A DNA stretch of 34,598 bases. Source: Burkholderiales bacterium UBA2647. Lineage in GTDB: Bacteria; Pseudomonadota; Gammaproteobacteria; Burkholderiales; Burkholderiaceae_E. The position numbers and the translations under genes are program-made. The stretch lies in the NCBI GenBank assembly GCA_002359635.1, contig DENJ01000091.1, forward strand, positions 1 through 34,598. Reading direction: 5' to 3'. Shown piece after piece: positions 32,408 through 34,598 of this stretch. How positions within the stretch are numbered: the first letter of the stretch is position 1; every line of letters begins with the position of its first letter. Under the pieces are notes generated by a model. It made no database searches. It had not been told where the DNA came from and saw nothing but the letters and a program-made list of their open reading frames with translations.

Positions 32408-33825
32408 TGGCAGATTTCCCCTCGCTGCAAGCGCGACTGCTCCGTCGTGTCATTCTTCCGCTTGCGATCATGTGGTTTGCAGGTACGCTGGTGATCAATG
32501 CGGTGTCGCGCTATTTCACCCAAAAGGCCTTTGATCGGGCGCTACTTGATGACGCTTATGCGGTCGCGGGCCACGTCCGTCTAGGCGCAGACAACAGGCT
32601 CAGTCTGGGCTTATCTTCCAATGAAACCGAGACACTCTTGTTCGACCGTGACGAGGTGCTTTTTCTGGCGGTTTTTCACCCTGACGGGCGCTTGATTGCT
32701 GGGCATGCAAAGCTCTATCTGCCGACCTTGGAGCCACTACACCCCCCAGTCTTTACTGAACTGAATTTGCAGGGGCAACACATGCGCGCGGTTGTGATCG
32801 CGAGGGCGGCGCCAGCATCCTTCAAAGTTGTGATTGCACAGACCACCAAGAGCCAGGATCAACTGTTCCGCTCCTTACTGTTTTACTCGATTGTTCCACA
32901 GCTGATTTTGCTGCTGGGCTTGGCCCTTTGGCTAAGGCGCGCGATCAGGGAGGATTTAAAGCCGCTATCGGCGCTGGCAGGCAGCCTTAATAATCGCGAC
33001 GAACATGATCTTGAACCGATTCCTGAGACCGGTCGAACGCTTGAGATCATAAGGCTTGGTCAGGCCATCAACGCGCTGCTACTTAGAATTTCGGGGATCG
33101 TTCAGAGCCAAAGGGAGTTCGCGGGTAACGTTGCCCACGAATTAAGGACGCCGCTTGCGGGCATCCGAGCCTTGGCTGAATACGGTCTTGCGCAAGATAA
33201 ACCACCCGTATGGCGTCGACAACTGGTAGCCGTGCTTGAGCGCGAGCAATATGCGAGCCATACGATCGATCAACTGCTTGCCTTAGCCCTCGTGGTTGAG
33301 GCCAGAGAGGTCTTGCAACCCCAGGCGGTCAGGCTTGACCTCAGTGTGCGGGAAGCGCTCATGCGGCATCTTCGCCGGGCGGATGCGCTGGGCGTTGATC
33401 TGGGCGTTCGAGGGGCTGATCGACCGATTGAGATCATCGGGCAAAGCTCGCTGATTGACGGCATTCTCGACAATCTTATCGATAACAGTCTGCGCTACGG
33501 GAAACCTTGCGATGCTACAGCGGCTGCGATCACTGTGGGCATCGATCTCGACGTCGATGGCAGGGCGGTGCTATCGGTGGTTGATAACGGGCCAGGGATC
33601 AGCCGACGGGAATGGGATCGCGTGATTGCGCGCTGGTTCAAAGGTTCATCGGCCAATGCCTTGAGGATCGGCACGGGGCTTGGGCTCTACCTGGTTGCGG
33701 AGTACTGCCGAATCTTGAAAGCGGAATTGACACTTGACAGCGCCGAGTCGAATCAAGGCACGACGATCCGACTGAAATTCGCTGCCCACCCTCCCTCAGC
33801 TATCGCTGGTTTGGTATCCCATTAA
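32407..33825 (+). CDS. TctE/CzcS-like sensor histidine kinase
   Basis: This 472-residue inner-membrane kinase has TM1 (about 14-32), a periplasmic 2CSK_N-like sensor segment (KAFDRALLDDAYAVAGHV, then LFLAVFHPDGRLIAGH), TM2 (about 158-177), HisKA with NVAHELRTPLAG (His244), and HATPase with DNLIDNSLRYG, DNGPGIS and GTGLGLYLV. All catalytic boxes are intact, unlike the related kinase at 4841-6256. One base overlaps the regulator stop. It is probably the metal-stress sensor for the divergent czc operon; no obvious His-rich metal site is seen in the periplasmic part. The last 26 bases overlap a convergent small gene. Confidence 0.92.
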   Translation: MADFPSLQARLLRRVILPLAIMWFAGTLVINAVSRYFTQKAFDRALLDDAYAVAGHVRLGADNRLSLGLSSNETETLLFDRDEVLFLAVFHPDGRLIAGHAKLYLPTLEPLHPPVFTELNLQGQHMRAVVIARAAPASFKVVIAQTTKSQDQLFRSLLFYSIVPQLILLLGLALWLRRAIREDLKPLSALAGSLNNRDEHDLEPIPETGRTLEIIRLGQAINALLLRISGIVQSQREFAGNVAHELRTPLAGIRALAEYGLAQDKPPVWRRQLVAVLEREQYASHTIDQLLALALVVEAREVLQPQAVRLDLSVREALMRHLRRADALGVDLGVRGADRPIEIIGQSSLIDGILDNLIDNSLRYGKPCDATAAAITVGIDLDVDGRAVLSVVDNGPGISRREWDRVIARWFKGSSANALRIGTGLGLYLVAEYCRILKAELTLDSAESNQGTTIRLKFAAHPPSAIAGLVSH

Positions 33826-34111
33826 CAAACCAGCTCTGATAACCGGTGCAATGATAGGAAGGCGGATAGTCCGTGCCATATTGCTGATCCATCTTCACGT
33901 TAGCGCATTGACCCGTTTCCGTTTTATTCACACGAATGAAAATGTCGGTTCGACCCTTTTTGGTCTCTGTAATCTGCTCGGTTTGCTTCACATAATTCCG
34001 CTTGCCCATCCACCAGAGGCAAGTTGCGCAACAGTTCAGCTCTGGACGAACTCGGACCACGTTCGGATCGGGCGGCGGCGGCGGAGGCTCTTTTTTACCA
34101 AATAAGGCCAT
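33800..34111 (-). CDS. Small Cys-rich protein with polyproline run, unknown function
   Basis: I do not recognise the family. This 103-residue protein has no signal peptide, so it is likely cytoplasmic. After MALFGKKE come six prolines. Cysteines are at 27, 28, 31, 69 and 88: NCCATCLWW, GQCANV, YHCTGYQSW. The order Cys-x2-Cys-x-aromatic, Gly-x-Cys, aromatic-Cys-x3-aromatic recalls high-potential iron-sulfur proteins, but the spacing between second and third sites is much longer, so zinc or another cluster is as likely. AGGAAA lies before the ATG, and a TACAAT-like -10 (minus strand, 34144-34149) about 33 bases upstream. It overlaps the convergent kinase gene by 26 bases. Confidence 0.75.
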   Translation of the reverse strand: MALFGKKEPPPPPPDPNVVRVRPELNCCATCLWWMGKRNYVKQTEQITETKKGRTDIFIRVNKTETGQCANVKMDQQYGTDYPPSYHCTGYQSWFVNGIPNQR

Positions 34112-34260
34112 AAGGTTTCCTTTGTCAGCGCAACAAAAACCGGATTGTAGCCTGCCTTCAACTTGATGCGTTCACCGTGAGGCCAATTTGGGTCCTTCGT
34201 GTTGCGGCCTAAGGCTGTCCTCAGTCAATCGTTTTCGCGCCATCAAAATTTTCTCAAACT

Positions 34261-34292
34261 AAAGTGGTTTTGCACAAAACACTTTGTTTTGT
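34261..34292. promoter_or_regulatory. Composite palindrome of GTTTTG / ACAAAAC half-sites
   Basis: Two overlapping inverted repeats share one arm: GTTTTG-CA-CAAAAC (34267-34280) and ACAAAAC-ACTTT-GTTTTGT (34274-34292). In addition AAAGTG...CACTTT extends the first (34261-34285 with one bulged base). A third copy of the half-site pair is found at 34407-34421. This looks like a regulator-binding array. Confidence 0.5.
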
Positions 34293-34406
34293 CATCGAAG
34301 CTCACTACACTCCGTTATTCAGAATTGATTAATGCTTGCGGGAGAATGACTCGGCGTCCGAACAATCTCGGTCCAGGAATTGGTGATTCTGAAAACGCAA
34401 TTTGTC

Positions 34407-34421
34407 ACAAAACTGTTTTGT
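34407..34421. promoter_or_regulatory. Perfect palindrome ACAAAAC-T-GTTTTGT before the last gene
   Basis: A 15-base perfect inverted repeat lies 23 bases before the ATG at 34445, with the same 7-base arms as the element at 34274-34292 (spacer 1 instead of 5). An operator, or an mRNA hairpin just ahead of the AAGGAG ribosome binding site, are both possible. Confidence 0.5.
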
Positions 34422-34444
34422 TTATCTTGAAAAAGGAGTATTCA

Positions 34445-34598
34445 ATGAGTCAGGTTGAAACCAACCGCGCCAACATCAACGCCAATCGCGCCAAGCTTTA
34501 CACGCTGGAGTCCACCGTCATGTGGAACAAAGCCTCGGCGTACCGCGAGCGCGCCATGATCGAAGAAAATCGCGCTTTGATTTTGAAGAACTATGCTG
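34445..34598 (+). CDS. Short coiled-coil-like protein with NRA repeats (3' end outside window)
   Basis: Only the first 51 codons are present. The start ATG has AAGGAG 5 bases upstream, a strong ribosome binding site. The sequence begins MSQVETNRANINANRAKLY and continues with ERAMIEENRALILKNYA, giving NRA or ERA at regular distance. It is rich in Asn, Ala, Glu and Arg, has no signal peptide and is predicted helical. I recall similar short hypothetical proteins in aquatic bacteria but know no function. The upstream palindromes and strong ribosome binding site suggest a regulated, well-expressed protein. Confidence 0.75.
   Translation, partial: MSQVETNRANINANRAKLYTLESTVMWNKASAYRERAMIEENRALILKNYA

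Larger units (their letters stand above)
34112..34444. other. AT-rich divergent intergenic region
   Basis: No gene is seen in these 333 bases. The region serves the small Cys-rich gene on the left and the NRA-repeat gene on the right. Its right half contains the ACAAAAC/GTTTTGT palindromes listed separately. A weak promoter for the rightward gene could be TTGTTT at 34284-34289 with TACACT at 34306-34311, which would put a palindrome across the -35 box. Confidence 0.5.

Noticed and set aside
33800..34111. Calling the small Cys-rich protein a true HiPIP
   Set aside because: The distance between the second and third cysteine motifs is far longer than in HiPIPs and there is no export signal.
1..34598. 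CRISPR arrays, tRNA or rRNA genes, insertion sequences, prophage, attachment sites
   Set aside because: No regularly spaced repeats, tRNA-like cloverleaf sequence, transposase or integrase was seen on either strand; small RNAs without known motifs cannot be excluded by eye.

Overview
The window looks like a piece of a betaproteobacterial chromosome, most likely Burkholderiales. The evidence is a Bug-type tripartite tricarboxylate receptor, a VC_2705-type sodium:solute symporter, a tandem glycine riboswitch in front of a DadA-like dehydrogenase, TctD/TctE-like two-component pairs, and moderate GC with Proteobacteria-type ribosome binding sites. I see no rRNA, tRNA, CRISPR array, insertion sequence or prophage. 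The species cannot be named from the sequence.

Layout. (1) 1-1071: the 3' part of a symporter and a strong intrinsic terminator. (2) 1432-6256: a signalling block, with a soluble GAF hybrid kinase carrying receiver and HPt domains, a stand-alone receiver, and an OmpR-type regulator with a TctE-like kinase. (3) 6409-7666: a TerC-type membrane protein and a UspA-like protein. (4) 7791-11608: a PQQ-dependent sugar dehydrogenase, a small cytochrome c and a TonB-dependent receptor that closely resembles E. coli YncD/PqqU, the PQQ receptor. (5) 11707-16984: SDR, acetamidase/formamidase, SDR, M20-type carbamoylase/allantoate hydrolase and Bug receptor, a probable catabolic cluster for an amide- or carbamoyl-containing substrate. 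(6) 17088-18832: glycine riboswitch, dadA-like gene, then a convergent HU gene. (7) 19020-23080: kup, and convergent to it a potassium-channel-like protein with two voltage-sensor domains but one pore, plus a small membrane protein that overlaps it. (8) 23329-25642: a MASE1 sensor kinase and a FixJ/LuxR regulator. (9) 25698-33825: a CzcCBA-type divalent-metal RND efflux operon with its terminator, divergent from an OmpR-type regulator and kinase that probably control it. (10) 33800-34598: a small Cys-rich protein and the start of a short NRA-repeat protein with a conspicuous set of palindromes upstream.

How the genes fit together. PqqU, dehydrogenase and cytochrome c make a plausible unit that captures external PQQ, oxidises a sugar in the periplasm and passes on the electrons. 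Kup and the double-sensor channel form a potassium-related pair. Metal handling appears twice (TerC and Czc), each time beside a TctDE-like pair. The least conventional objects are the double voltage-sensor channel with its possible accessory protein, the PQQ scavenging cassette, a structured element at 23139-23234, and the ACAAAAC/GTTTTGT palindromes before the last gene.
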